From Ptiloglossa arizonensis (lineage: Eukaryota > Arthropoda > Insecta > Hymenoptera > Colletidae): a stretch of DNA of 64,000 nucleotides. Where the stretch lies: NCBI RefSeq assembly GCF_051014685.1, contig NW_027478868.1, positions 124,001-188,000 of the forward strand, given 5' to 3'. A program made the translations under genes and the position numbers. How positions within the stretch are numbered: the first letter of the stretch is position 1; the number at the start of each line of letters is the position of its first letter. The notes below the pieces were generated by a model. It did no database searches. It was not told the DNA's origin and worked only from the letters and a program-made list of their open reading frames with translations. Shown here piece by piece: positions 23,944-36,990 of this stretch.

Positions 23944-26402
23944 GGATTGACGAACTCGAGAAATTCCTGTTGCATATGAAAGTAGAAACTCGCTCGATTG
24001 CAACGGTATGTGTTCTTTTCCCCTAGGCCATTCCAGTTATTCGTTTCTAGCATCAGAATTGCGAAAATTTTGTTGGTTTCTCAACCGTCTCTTAACTCCA
24101 AACTCCCATATCTCGCGAACGGATTGACGAACTGGAGGAATTCCTGTTGCATCTGAAAGTAGAAACTCGCCCGATTAGAACGGTATGTCTATTTTTCCCC
24201 TGGGTCTTTGTAGTTATTGGTTTCGAGTATCAGACTTGCGAAGATTTTGATGCTTTCTCGACCATTCCTTAAATTCAAACTCCCACATCTCGCGAACGGA
24301 TTGACGAACTGGAGTAATTCCTGTTGCACCTGAGAGTTGAAACTCGCCCGATTACAACGGTGTGTGTGCTTTTCCCCTAGTCCATTCCAGTTATTCGTTT
24401 CTAGCATCAGAATGGCGAAAATTTTGATGGTCTCTCAACCGTCTCTCAACTCCAAACTCCCATACATCGTGAACGGATTGACGAACTCGAGAAATTCCTG
24501 TTGCATTTGAAAGCAGAAGCTTGCCCGATTACAACGGTTTGTGTATTCTTGCCCTAGGCAATAGCAGTTATTGGTTTCGAGTATCAGACTTGCGAAAATT
24601 TCGATGCTTCCCTAACCATTCCTTAACTTCAAACTCCCATATCTCGCGAACGGTTTGACAAACTCGAGAAACTGCTGCAGCACCTGAAAGTAGAAACTCG
24701 CCCGATTACAATGGTGTGTGTGCTTTTCACCTAGGCCATTCCAGTTATAAGTTTCGAGTATCGGACCAGCGAAAATTATGATGGTTTCTCGCACATTCCT
24801 TAGCTTGACACTCCTATATCTCGCGAGAGGATTGATGAATCCGAAAATTTCCTGTTGCATCTGAAAGTAGAAACTCGCCCGATTGCAACGGTATGTGTTC
24901 TTTTCCCCTAGGTCATTCCAGTTATTCGTTTCTAGCATCAGAATTGCGAAAATTTTGATGGTTTCTCAACCGTCTCTTAACTCCAAACTCCCATATCTCG
25001 CGAATGGATTGACGAACTGGAGAAATTCCTGTTGCATCTGAAAGTAGAAACTCGCCCGATTACAATGGTATGTGTATTTTTGCCCTAGGCCATAGTAGTT
25101 ATTGGTTTCGAGTGTCAGACTTGCGAAAATTTTGATGGCTTCTCAATCATTCCTTAACTTCAAACTCCCATATCTCTCGAACGGAATGACGAACTCGAGA
25201 ATTTCCTATTGCATCTGAAAGCAGAAACTCGCCCGATTACAATGGTGTGTGTACTTTCCCCTAGGCCATTCCTGTTATTGGTTTAGAGTATCAGACTTGC
25301 GAAAATTTTGATGGTTTCTCAACCATTCCTTAACTTCAAACTTCCATATCTCGCGAACGGAATGACGAACTCGAGAACGTCCGGTTGCATCTGGTAGTAG
25401 AAACTCGCCCGATTACAACGGTATGTGTATTTTTCCCCTACGCCATTGTAGTTATTGGTTTCGAGTATCAGACTTGCGAAAATTTTGATGGTTTCTCAAC
25501 CACTCCTTAACTCCAAACTCCCATATCTCGCGAACGGAATGACGAACTCGAGAAATTCCTGTTGCATCTGAAAGTAGAAACTCGCCCCATTACAATGGTA
25601 TGTGTACTTTTCCCCTAGGCCAGTCCAGTTATTGGTTTCGAGTATCACACTTGCGAAAATTGTAATTGTTTCTCAAACATTACTTAAGTTCAAACTCCCA
25701 TACCTCGCAAACGGATTGACGAACACGAGAAATTCGGGTTCCATCTGGAAGAAGAAACTCTCCCGATTACAATGGTATGTGTATTTTTCCCCTAGGTCTT
25801 TGTAGTTATTGGTTTCGAGTATCAGACTTGCGAAGATTTTGATGCTGTCTCAACCATTCCTTAACTTCAAACTCCCACATCTCGCGAACGGATTGACGAA
25901 CTCGAGAAATTCCTGTTGCATCTGAAAGTAGAAACTCGCCCGATTACTATGGTGTGTGTGCTTTTCCCCTAGGCCATTCCAGCTTTTCGTTTCTAGCATC
26001 AGAATTGCGAAAATTTTGATGGTTTCTCAACCACTCCTTAACTTCAAACTCCCATATCTCGCGAACGGATTGACGAACTCGAGAAATTCCTGTTGCATCT
26101 GAAACAGAAACTCGTCCGATTACAATGGTATGTGTATTTTTGCCCTAGGCCTTTTTAGTTATTTGTTTCGAGTATCAGACTTGCGAAAATTTTGTTGGTT
26201 TCTCAACCATTCCTTATCTTCAAACTCCCATACCTCGCGAACGGATTGGCGAACTCGAGAAATTCCTGTTGCATCTGAAAGTGGAATCTCGCCCGAATAC
26301 AATGGTGTGTGTACTTTTCCCCTAGGCCATTCCAGTTGTTGGTTTCGAGTATCAGACTTGCGAAAATTTTGATGGTTTCTCAACCACTCCTTAACTTCAA
26401 AC

Positions 26403-26419
26403 TCCCGTATCTCGCGAAC
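26403..26419 (-). other. Perfect match to the CENP-B box consensus
   Basis: The minus strand reads GTTCGCGAGATACGGGA. This is the first of three perfect sites in block 5, all in closely related monomers. Confidence 0.7.
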
Positions 26420-27994
26420 GGATTGACGAACTCGAAAAATTCCTGTTGCTTCTGAAAGTAGAAACACGCCCGATTACGAAGGTATGTGTATTTTTCCCCT
26501 AGGCCATTGTAGTTATTGGTTTCGAGTATCAGACTTGCGAAAATTTTGATGGTTTCTCAACCACTCCTTAACTTCAAACTCCCATATCTCGCGAACGGAT
26601 TGATGAACTCGAGAAATTCCTGTTGCATCTGAAAGTAGGTACACGCCCGATTACAAAGGTATGTGTATTTTTCCCCTAGGCCATTGTAGTTATTGGTTTC
26701 GCGTAACAGACTTTCGTAAATTTTGATGGTTTCTCAACCATTCCTTAACTTCAAACTCCCATATCTCGCGAACGGATTGACGAACTCGAGTAATTCCTGT
26801 TGCATCTGAAAGCAGAAACTCGCCCGATTACTGTGGTGTGTGTGCTTTTCCCCTAGGCCATTCCAGTTTTTCGTTTCTAGCATCAGAATTGCGAAAATTT
26901 TGATGGTTTCTCAACCACTCCTTAACTTCAAACTCCCATATCTCGCGAACGGATTGACGAACTCGAAAAATTCCTGTTGCATCTGAAAGTAGAAACTCGT
27001 CCGATTACGAAGGTATGTGTATTTTTCCCCTAGGCCATTGTAGTTATTGGTTTCGAGTATCAGACTTGCGAAAATTTTGATGGTTTCTCAACCATTCCTT
27101 AACTTCAAACTCCCATATCTCGCGAACGGATTGACGAACTCGAGTAATTCCTGTTGCATGTGAAAGCAGAAACTCGCCCGATTACTGTGGTGTGTGTGCT
27201 TTTCCCCTAGGCCATTCCAGTTTTTCGTTTCTAGCATCAGAATTGCGAAAATTTTGATGGTTTCTCAACCACTCCTTAACTTCAAACTCCCATATCTCGC
27301 GAACGGATTGACGAACTCGAGAAATTCCTGTTGCATCTGAAACAGAAACTCGTCCGATTACAATGGAATGTGCATTTTTGCCCTAGGCCTTTGTAGTTAT
27401 TTGTTTCGAGTATCAGACTTGCGAAAATTTTGTTGGTTTCTCAACCATTTCTTATCTTCAAACTCCCATATCTCGCGAACGGAATGACGAACTCGAGAAA
27501 TTCCTGTTGCATCTGAAAGTAGAAACTCGCCCGATTTCAATGGTGTGTGTACTTTTCCCCTAGGCCATTCCAGTTATTGGTTTCTAGTATCAGACTTGCG
27601 AATTTTTTGATGGCTTCTCAAGCATTCCTTAACCTCAAACTGCCATATCTCGCGAACGGATTGACGAACTCGAGAAATTCCTGTTGCACCTGAAAGTAGA
27701 AACACGCCCGATTACAAAGGTATGTGTATTTTTCCCCTAGGCCATTGTAGTTATTGGTTTCGCGTATCAGACTTGCGAAAATTTTGATTGTTTCTCAACC
27801 ATTCCTTATCTTCAAACTCCCATATCTCGCGAACGGAATGACGAACTCGAGAAATTCCTTTTGCATCTGAAAGTAGAAACTCGCCCGATTTCAATGGTGT
27901 GTGTACTTTTCCCCTAGGCCATTCCAGTTGTTGGTTTCGAGTATCAGACTTGCGAAAATTTTGATGGTTTTTCAACCACTCCTTAACTTCAAAC

Positions 27995-28011
27995 TCCCGT
28001 ATCTCGCGAAC
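27995..28011 (-). other. Perfect match to the CENP-B box consensus
   Basis: The minus strand reads GTTCGCGAGATACGGGA. The monomer is nearly the same as that at 26403, so this is a duplicated site. Confidence 0.7.
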
Positions 28012-29230
28012 GGATTGACGAACTCGAAAAATTCCTGTTGCTTCTGAAAGTAGAAACACGCCCGATTACGAAGGTACGTGTATTTTTGCCTAGGCCATAG
28101 TAGTCATTGGTCTCGAATATCAGACTTGCGAATATTTTGATGGTTTCTCAACCATTCCTTAACTTCAAACTCCCATATCTCGCGAAGGGATTGACGAACT
28201 CGAGAACTTCCGTTTGCATCTGGAAGTAGAAACTCGCCCGATTACAACGGTATGTGTATTTTCCCCTAGGCCATTGTAGTTATTGGTTTCGAGTATCAGA
28301 CTTGCGAAAATTTTGATGGTTTCTCAACCACTCCTTAACTTCAAACTCCCATATCTCGCGAACGGATTGACGAACTCGAAAAATTCCTGTTGCATCTGAA
28401 AGTAGAAACTCGCCCGATTAGTATGGTGTGTGTGCTTTTCCCCTAGGCCATTCCAGTTTTTCGTTTCTAGCATCAGAATTGCGAAAATTTTGATGGTTTC
28501 TCAACCACTCCTTAACTTCAAACTCCCATATCTCGCGAACGGATTGACGAACTCGAGAAATTCCTGTTGCATCTGAAACAGAAACTCGTCCGATTACAAT
28601 GGTATGTGTATTTTTGCCCTAGGCCTTTGTAGTTATTTGTTTCGAGTATCAGACTTGCAAAAATTTTGTTGGTTTCTCAACCATTCCTTATCTTCAAACT
28701 CCCATATCTCGCGAACGGAATGACGAACTCGAGAAATTCCTGTTGCATCTGAAAGTAGAAACTCGCCCGACTTCAATGGTGTGTGTACTTTTCCCCTAGG
28801 CCATTCCAGTTATTGGTTTAGAGTATCAGACTTGCGAATTGTTTGATGGTTTCTCAAGCATTCCTTAACTTCAAACTCCCATATCTCGCGAACGGATTGA
28901 CGAAATCGAGAAATTCCTGTTGCATCTGAAAGTCGAAACACGCCGGATTACAAAGGTATGTGTATTTTTCTCCTAGGCCATTGTAGTTATTGGTTTCGCG
29001 TATCAGACTTGCGAAAATTTTGATGGTTTCTCAAGCTTTCCTTAACTTCAAACTCCCATACCTCGCGAACGGATTGGCGAACTCGAGAAATTCCTGTTGC
29101 ATCTGAATGTGGAAACTCGCCCGATTACAATGGTTTGTGTACTTTTCCCCTAGGCCATTCCAGTTGTTGGTTTCGAGTATCAGACTTGCGAAAATTTAGA
29201 TGGTTTCTCAACCACTCCTTAACTTCAAAC

Positions 29231-29247
29231 TCCCGTATCTCGCGAAC
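29231..29247 (-). other. Perfect match to the CENP-B box consensus
   Basis: The minus strand reads GTTCGCGAGATACGGGA, with all nine fixed bases present. The host monomer is related to those at 26403 and 27995. Confidence 0.7.
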
Positions 29248-29639
29248 GGATTGACGAACTCGAAAAATTCCTGTTGCATCTGAAAGTAGAAACACGCCCG
29301 ATTACGAAGGTACGTGTATTTTTGCCTAGGCCATAGTAGTCATTGGTCTCGAATATCAGACTTGCGAAAATTTTGATGGTTTCTCAACCATTCCTTAACT
29401 TCAAACTCCCATATCTCGCGAACGGATTGACGAACTCGAGAACTTCCGTCTGCATCTGGAAGTAGAAACTCGCCCGATTACAACGGTATGTGTATTTTTC
29501 CCCTAGGCCATAGTAGTTATTGGTTTCCAGTATCAGACTTGGGAAAATTGTGATGGTCTCTCAACCATTCCTTAACTTCAAGCTCCCATATCTCGCGAAC
29601 GGACTGACGAACTCAAGGAATTCCTGTTGCATCTGAAAG

Positions 29640-32600
29640 TAGAAACTCGCCCCATTACAATGGTGTGTGTACTTTTCCCCTAGGCCATTCCAGTTATTGG
29701 TTTCGAGTATCACACTTGCGAAAATTTTGATGGTTTGTCAACCATTCCTTAACTTCAAACTCCCATATCTCGCGAACGGATTGAAGAACTCGACTATTTC
29801 CTGTTGCATCTGAAAGTAGAAACTCGACCGATTACAATGGTGTGTGTACTTTTCCCCTAGGTCATACCAGTTAATCGTTTCAAGCATCAGAATTGCGAAA
29901 ATTTTGATGGCTTCTCAACCATTCCTTAACTTCAAACTCCCATATCTCGCGAACGGATTGCATACTCGAGAAATTCCTGTTGCATCTGAAAGTAGAAACT
30001 AGCCCGATTACAAAGGTATGTGTCTTTTTCCCCTAGGCCATACTAGTTATTGGTTTCGAGTATCAGACTTGCGAAAATTTTGATGGTTTCTCAAGCATTC
30101 CTTAACTTCAAACTCCCATATCTCGCGAACGGATTGAAGAACTCGATTATTTCCTGTTGCATCTGAAATTAGAAACTCGCCCCATTACAATGGTGTGTGT
30201 ACTTTCCCCCTAGGCCATTCCAGTTATTGTTTTCGAGTATCACACTTGCGAAAATTTTGATGGTTTGTCAACCATTCCTTAACTTCAAACTCCCATATCT
30301 CGCGAACGGATTGAGGAACTCGATTATTTCCTGTTGCATCTGAAAGTAGAAAGTCGACCGATAACAATGGTGTGTGTACTTTTCCCCCAGGTCATTCCAG
30401 TTATTCGTTTCTAGCATCAGAATTGCGAAAATTTTGATGGCTTCTCAACCATTCCTTAACTTCAAACTCCCATATCTCGCGAACGGATTGACATACTCGA
30501 GAAATTCCTGTTGCATCTGAAAGTAGAAACTCGCCCAATTACAAAGGTATGTGTATTTGTCCTCTAGGCCACAGTAGTTATTGGTTTCGAGTATCAGACT
30601 TGCGAAAATTGTGATTGTTTCTCAACCATTCCTTACCTTCAAACACCCATATCTCGCGAACGGAATGACGAACTCTCTTATTTCCTCTTGCATCTGAAAG
30701 TAGAGAGTCGACCGATTACAATGGTGTGTGTACTTTTCCCCCAGGTCATTCCAGTTATTCGTTTCGAGTATCAGACTTGCGAAAATTTTGATGGTTTCTC
30801 AACCATTCCTTAACTTCAAACTACCATATCTCGCGAACGGATTGAAGAACTCGATTATTTCCTGTTGCATCTGAAAGTAGAAACTCGACCGATTACAATG
30901 GTGTGTGTACTTTCCCCCTAGGTCATTCCAGTTATTCGTTTCTAGCATCATAATTGCGAAAATTTTGATGGCTTCTCAACCATTCCTTAACATCAAACTC
31001 CCATATCTCGCGAACGGATTGACATACTCGAGAAATTCCTGTTGCATCTGAAAGTAGAAACTCGCCCAATTACAAAGGGGTGTGTATTTGTCCCCTAGGC
31101 CACAGTAGTTATTGGTTTCGAGTATCAGACTTGCGAAAATTGTGATTGTTTCTCAATCATTCCTTACCTTCAAACACCCATAACTCGCGAACGGAATGAC
31201 GAACTCTATTATTTCCTGTTGCATCTGAAAGTAGAAAGTCGACCGATTACAATGGTGTGTGTACTTTTCCCCCAGGTCATTCCAGTTATTCGTTTCGAGT
31301 ATCAGACTTGCGAAAATTTTGATGGTTTCTCAAGCATTCCTTTACTTCAAACTCCCATATCTCGCGGACGGATTGAAGAACTCGACTATTTCCTGTTGCA
31401 TCTGAAAGTAGAAACTCGACCGATTACAATGGTGTGTGTACTTTTCCCCTAGGTCATTCCAGTTATTCGTTTCTAGCATCAGAATTGCGAAAATTTTGAT
31501 GGCTTCTCAACCATTCCTTAACTTCAAACTCCCATATCTCGCGAACGGATTGACATACTCGAGAAATTCCTGTTGCATCTGAAAGTAGAAACTAGCCCGA
31601 TTACAAAGGTATGTGTATTTTTCCCCTAGGCTTTTGTAGTTATTGGTTTCGAGTATCAGACTTGCGAAAATTTTGATGGTTTCTCAAGCATTCCTTAACT
31701 TCAAACTCCCATATCCCGCGAACGGATTGACGAACTCGATTATTTCCTGTTGCATCTGAAAGTAGAAAGTCGACCGATTACAATGGTGTGTGTACTTTTC
31801 CCCCAGGTCATTCCAGTTATTCGTTTCTAGCATCAGAATTGCGAAAATTTTGATGGTTTCTCAACCATTCCTTAACTTCAAACTCCCATATCTCGCGAAC
31901 GGATTGACGAACTCGAGATATTCCTGTTGCATCTGAAAGTAGAAACTCGCCGATTACAAAGGTATGTGTATTTTTCCCCTAGGCCATAGTAGTTATTGGT
32001 TTCGAGTATCAGACTTGGGAAAATTGTGATGGTCTCTCAACCATTCCTTAACTTCAAACTCCCATATCTCGCGAACGGATTGACATACTCGAGAAATTCC
32101 TGTTGCATCTGAAAGTAGAAACTCGCCCAATTACAAAGGTATGTGTATTTGTCCCCTAGGCCACAGTAGTTATTGGTTTCGAGTATCAGACTTGCGAAAA
32201 TTGTGATTGTTTCTCAACCATTCCTTAACTTCAAACACCCATATCTCGCGAACGGAATGACGAACTCTATTATTTCCTGTTGCATCTGAAAGTAGAAGGT
32301 CGACCGATTACAATGGTGTGTGTACTTTTCCCCCAGGTCATTCCAGTTATTCGTTTCGAGTATCAGACTTGCGAAAATTTTGATGGTTTCTCAAGCATTC
32401 CTTAACTTCAAACTCCCATATCTCGCGAACGGATTGAAGAACTCGACTATTTCCTGTTGCATCTGAAAGTAGAAACTCGACCGATTACAATGGTGTGTGT
32501 ACTTTTCCCCTAGGTCATACCAGTTATTCGTTTCTAGCATCAGAATTGCGAAAATTTTGATGGCTTCTCAACCATTCCTTAACTTCAAACTCCCATATCT

Positions 32601-35600
32601 CGCGAACGGATTGACATACGCGAGAAATTCCTGTTGCATCTGAAAGTAGAAACTAGCCCGATTACAAAGGTATGTGTATTTTTCCCCTAGGCCATACTAG
32701 TTATTGGTTTCGAGTATCAGACTTTCGAAAATTGTGATGGTCTCTCAACCATTCCATATTTTCAAACTCCCATATCTCGCGAACGGATTGACGAACTCGA
32801 GGAATTCCTGTTGCATCTGAAAGTAGAAACTCGCCCCATTACAATGGTGTGTGTTCTTTTCCCCTAGGCCATTCCAGTTATTGGTTTCGAGTATCAGACT
32901 TGCGAAAATTTTGATGGTTTCTCAAGCATTCCTTAACTTCAGACTCCTATATCTCGCGAACGGATTGAAGAACTCGATTATTTCCTGTTGCATCTGAAAG
33001 TAGAAACTCGACCGATTACAATGGTGTGTGTACTTTCCACCTAGGTCATTCCAGTTATTCGTTTCTAGCATCAGAATTAAGAAAATTTTGATGGCTTCTC
33101 AACCATTCCTTTACTTCAAACTCCCATACCTCGCGAACGGATTGACATACTCGAGAAATTCCTGTTAAATCTGAAAGTAGAATCTCGCCCAATTACAAAG
33201 GTATGTGTATTTGTCCCCTAGGCCACAGTAGTTATTGGTTTCGAGTATCAGACTTTCGAAAATTGTGATTGTTTCTCAACCATTCCTTACCTTCAAACAC
33301 CCATAACTCGCGAACGGAATGACGAACTCTATTATTTCCTGTTGCATCTGAAAGTAGAAAGTCGACCGATTACAATGGTGTGTGTACTTTTCCCCCAGGT
33401 CATTCCAGTTATTCGTTTCTAGCATCAGAATTGCGAAAATTTTGATGGCTTCTCAACCATTCCTTATCTTCAAACTCCCATATCTCGCGAACGGATTGAC
33501 ATACTCGAGGAATTCCTGTTGCGTCTGAAAGTAGAAACTTGCCCCATTACAATGGGGTGTGTACTTTTCCCCTAGGTCATTCCAGTTATTCGTTTCTAGC
33601 ATCTGAATTGCGGGAATCTTGATGGTTTCTCAACCATTCCTTAACTTCAAACTCCCATATCTCGCGAACGGATTGACGTGCTCGAGATATTCCTGTTGCA
33701 TCTGAAAGTAGAAACTAGCCCGATTACAAAGGTATGTGTATTTTTCCCCTAGGCCTTTGTAGTTATTGGTTTCGAGTATCAGACTTGCGAAAATTTCGAT
33801 GGTTTCTCAAGCATTCTTTAACTTCAAACTCCCATATCTCGCGAACGGATTAACGTGCTCGAGAAATTCCTGTTGCATCTGAAAGTAGAAACTAGCCCGA
33901 TTACAAAGGTATTTGCATTTTTCCCCTAGGCCTTTGTTGTTATTGGTTTCGAGTATCAGACTTGCGAAAATTTTGATGGTTTCTCAAGCATTCCTTAACT
34001 TCAAACTCCCATATCTCGCGAACGGATTGAGGAACTCGGGAAATTCCTGTTGCATCTGAAAGTAGAAACTCGTACGATTACAACGGTATGTGTATTTTTC
34101 CCTTAGGCCATTGTAGTTATTGGTTTCGAGTATCAGACTTGCGAAAATTGTGATGGTCTCTCAACCATTCCTTATTTTCAAACTCCCATATCTCGCGCAC
34201 GGATTGACGAACTCGAGGAATTCCTGTTGCGTCTGAAAGTAGAAACTCGCCCCATTACAATGGGGTGTGTACTTTTCCCCTAGGTCATTCCAGTTATTCG
34301 TTTCTAGCATCTGAATTGCGGGAATCTTGATGGTTTCTCAACCATTCCTTAACTTCAAACTCCCATATCTCGCGAACGGATTGAGGAACTCGATTATTTC
34401 CTGTTGCATCTGAAAGTAGAAACTCGTACGATTAGAACGGTATGTGTATTTTTCCCTTAGGCCATTGTAGTTATTGGTTTCGAGTATCAGACTTGCGAAA
34501 ATTGTGATGGTCTCTCAACCATTCCTTATCTTCAAACTCCCATATCTCGCGAACGGATTGACGAACTCGATTATTTCCTGTTGCATCTGAAAGTAGAAAC
34601 TCGACCGATTACAATGGTGTGGGTACTTTTCCCCCAGGTCATTCCAGTTGTTCGTTTCTAGCATCAGAATTGCGAAAATTTTGATGGTTCCTCAACCATT
34701 CCTTAACTTCAAACTCCCATATCTCGCGAACGGATTGACGAGCTCGAGAAATTCCTGTCCCATCTGAAAGTAGAAACTCGCCCGATTACAAAGGTATGTG
34801 TATTTTTCCCCTAGGCCATAGTAGTTATTGGTTTCGAGTATCAGACTTGCGAAAATTGTTATGGTCTCTCAACCATTCCTTATCTTCAAACTCCCATATC
34901 TCGCGAACGGATTGACGAACTCGATTATTTCCTGTTGCATCTGAAAGTAGAAACTCGACCGATTACAATGGTGTGGGTACTTTTCCCCCAGGTCATTCCA
35001 GTTGTTCGTTTCTAGCATCAGAATTGCGAAAATTTTGATGGTTCCTCAACCATTCCTTAACTTCAAACTCCCATATCTCGCGAACGGATTGACGAACTCG
35101 AGAAACTCCTGTTGCATCTGAAAGTAGAAACTCGCCCCATTACAGTGGTGTGTGTACTTTTCCCCTAGGTCATTCCAGTTATTCGTTTCTAGCATCAGAA
35201 TTGCGAAAATTGTGATGGTCTCTCAACCATTCCTTATTTTCAAACTCCCATATCTCGCGAACGGATTGACGAACTCGAGGAATTCCTGTTGCGTCTGAAA
35301 GTAGAAACTCGCCCCATTACAATGGTGTGTGTACTTTTCCCCTAGGTCATTCCAGTTATTCGTTTCTAGTATCTGAATTGCGGGAATGTTGATGGTTTCT
35401 CAACCATTCCTTAACTTCAAACTCCCATATCTCGCGAACGGATTGACGTGCTCGAGAAATTCCTGTTGCATCTGAAAGTAGAAACTAGCCCGATTACAAA
35501 GGTATGTGTATTTTTCCCCTAGGCCTTTGTAGTTATTGGTTTCGAGTATCAGACTTGCGAAAATTTTGATGGTTTCTCAAGCATTCTTTAACTTCAAACT

Positions 35601-36990
35601 CCCATATCTCGCGAACGGATTGACGTGCTCGAGAAATTCCTGTTGCATCTGAAAGTAGAAACTAGCCCGATTACAAAGGTATTTGCATTTTTCCCCTAGG
35701 CCTTTGTTGTTATTGGTTTCGAGTATCAGACTTGCGAAAATTTTGATGGTTTCTCAAGCATTCCTTAACTTCAAACTCCCATATCTCGCGAACGGATTGA
35801 GGAACTCGAGAAATTCCTGTTGCATCTGAAAGTAGAAACTCGTACGATTAGAACGGTATGTGTATTTTTCCCTTAGGCCACTGTAGTTATTGGTTTCGAG
35901 TATCAGACTTGTGAAAATTGTGATGGTCTCTCAACCATTCCTTATTTTCAAACTCCCATATCTCGCGAACGGATTGAAGAACTCGATTATTTCCTGTTGC
36001 ATCTGAAAGTAGAAACTCGGCCGATTGCAATGGTGTGTGTACTTTTCCCGTAGGTCATTCCAGTTATTCGTTTCTAGCATCAGAATTGCGAAAATTTTGA
36101 TGGCTTCTCAACCATTCCTTAACTTCAAACTCCCATATCTCGCGAACGGATTGACATACTCGAGAAATTCCTGTTGCATCTGAAAGTAGAAACTCGCCCA
36201 ATTACAAAGGTATGTGTATTTGTCCCCTAGGCCACAGTAGTTATTGGTTTCGAGTATCAGACTTGGGAAAATTGTGATTGTTTCTCAACCATTCCTTACC
36301 TTCAAACACCCATATCTCGCGAACGGAATGACGAACTCGATTATTTCCTGTTGCATCTGAAAGTAGAAACTCGACCGATTACAATGGTGTGTGTACTTTT
36401 CCCACAGGTCATTCCAGTTATTGGTTTCGAGTATCAGACCGGCGAAAATTTTGATGGCTTCTCAACCATTCCTTAACTTCAAACTCCCATATCTCGCGAA
36501 CGGATTGACATACTCGAGAAATTCCTGTTGCATCTGAAAGTAGAAACTAGCCCGATTACAAAGGTATGTGTATTTTTCCCCTAGGCCTTTGTAGTTATTG
36601 GTTTCGAGTATCAGACTTGCGAAAATTTCGATGGTTTCTCAAGCATTCTTTAACTTCAAACTCCCATATCTCGCGAACGGATTGACGTGCTCGAGAAATT
36701 CCTGTTGCATCTGAAAGTAGAAACTAGCCCGATTACAAAGGTATTTGCATTTTTCCCCTAGGCCTTTGTTGTTATTGGTTTCGAGTATCAGACTTGCGAA
36801 AATTTTGATGGCTTCTCAACCATTCCTTAACTTCAAACTCCCATATCTCGCGAACGGATTGACATACTCGAGAAATTCCTGTTGCATCTGAAAGTAGAAA
36901 CTCGCCCAATTACAAAGGTATGTGTATTTTTCCCCTAGGCCACAGTAGTTATTGGTTTCGAGTATCAGACTTGCGAGAATTGTGATTGTT
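29640..36990. repeat. Satellite block 6: TCGATTATTTCCTG and CATACTCGAG subfamily
   Basis: Dominated by monomers in which CTCGAGAAATTCC is changed to CTCGATTATTTCC, removing the CTCGAG palindrome, alternating with GACATACTCGAG monomers that end CAATTACAAAGG. A marker GCGGGAATCTT occurs at 33611 and 34319, 708 bp (four monomers) apart. A 700-bp block from about 35220 recurs at about 37698. Confidence 0.8.

Larger units (their letters stand above)
21830..25130. repeat. Satellite block 4: GATGAATCC / CTGCTGCTGCACC subfamily
   Basis: Monomers with GATTGATGAATCCGAAAA and AAACTGCTGCTGCACCTG. The second type starts at 22014 and 22722 (708 bp, four monomers), with a degraded relative at 24669 (1947 bp or 11 monomers further on). 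Monomers with TTTTTCACCTAGGTC at 22422 and 23307 are 885 bp (five monomers) apart. The pattern is overlapping short-range duplications without one dominant unit. Confidence 0.82.
25130..29640. repeat. Satellite block 5: CAACCACTCC and GAAACAGAAACTCGTCC monomers
   Basis: Monomers in which CAACCATTCC is often CAACCACTCC, and shortened monomers with CTGAAACAGAAACTCG. Three of the six perfect CENP-B-box matches lie here, in monomers that also share AATTCCTGTTGC after CTCGAAA. No insert or gene was seen. Confidence 0.8.
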
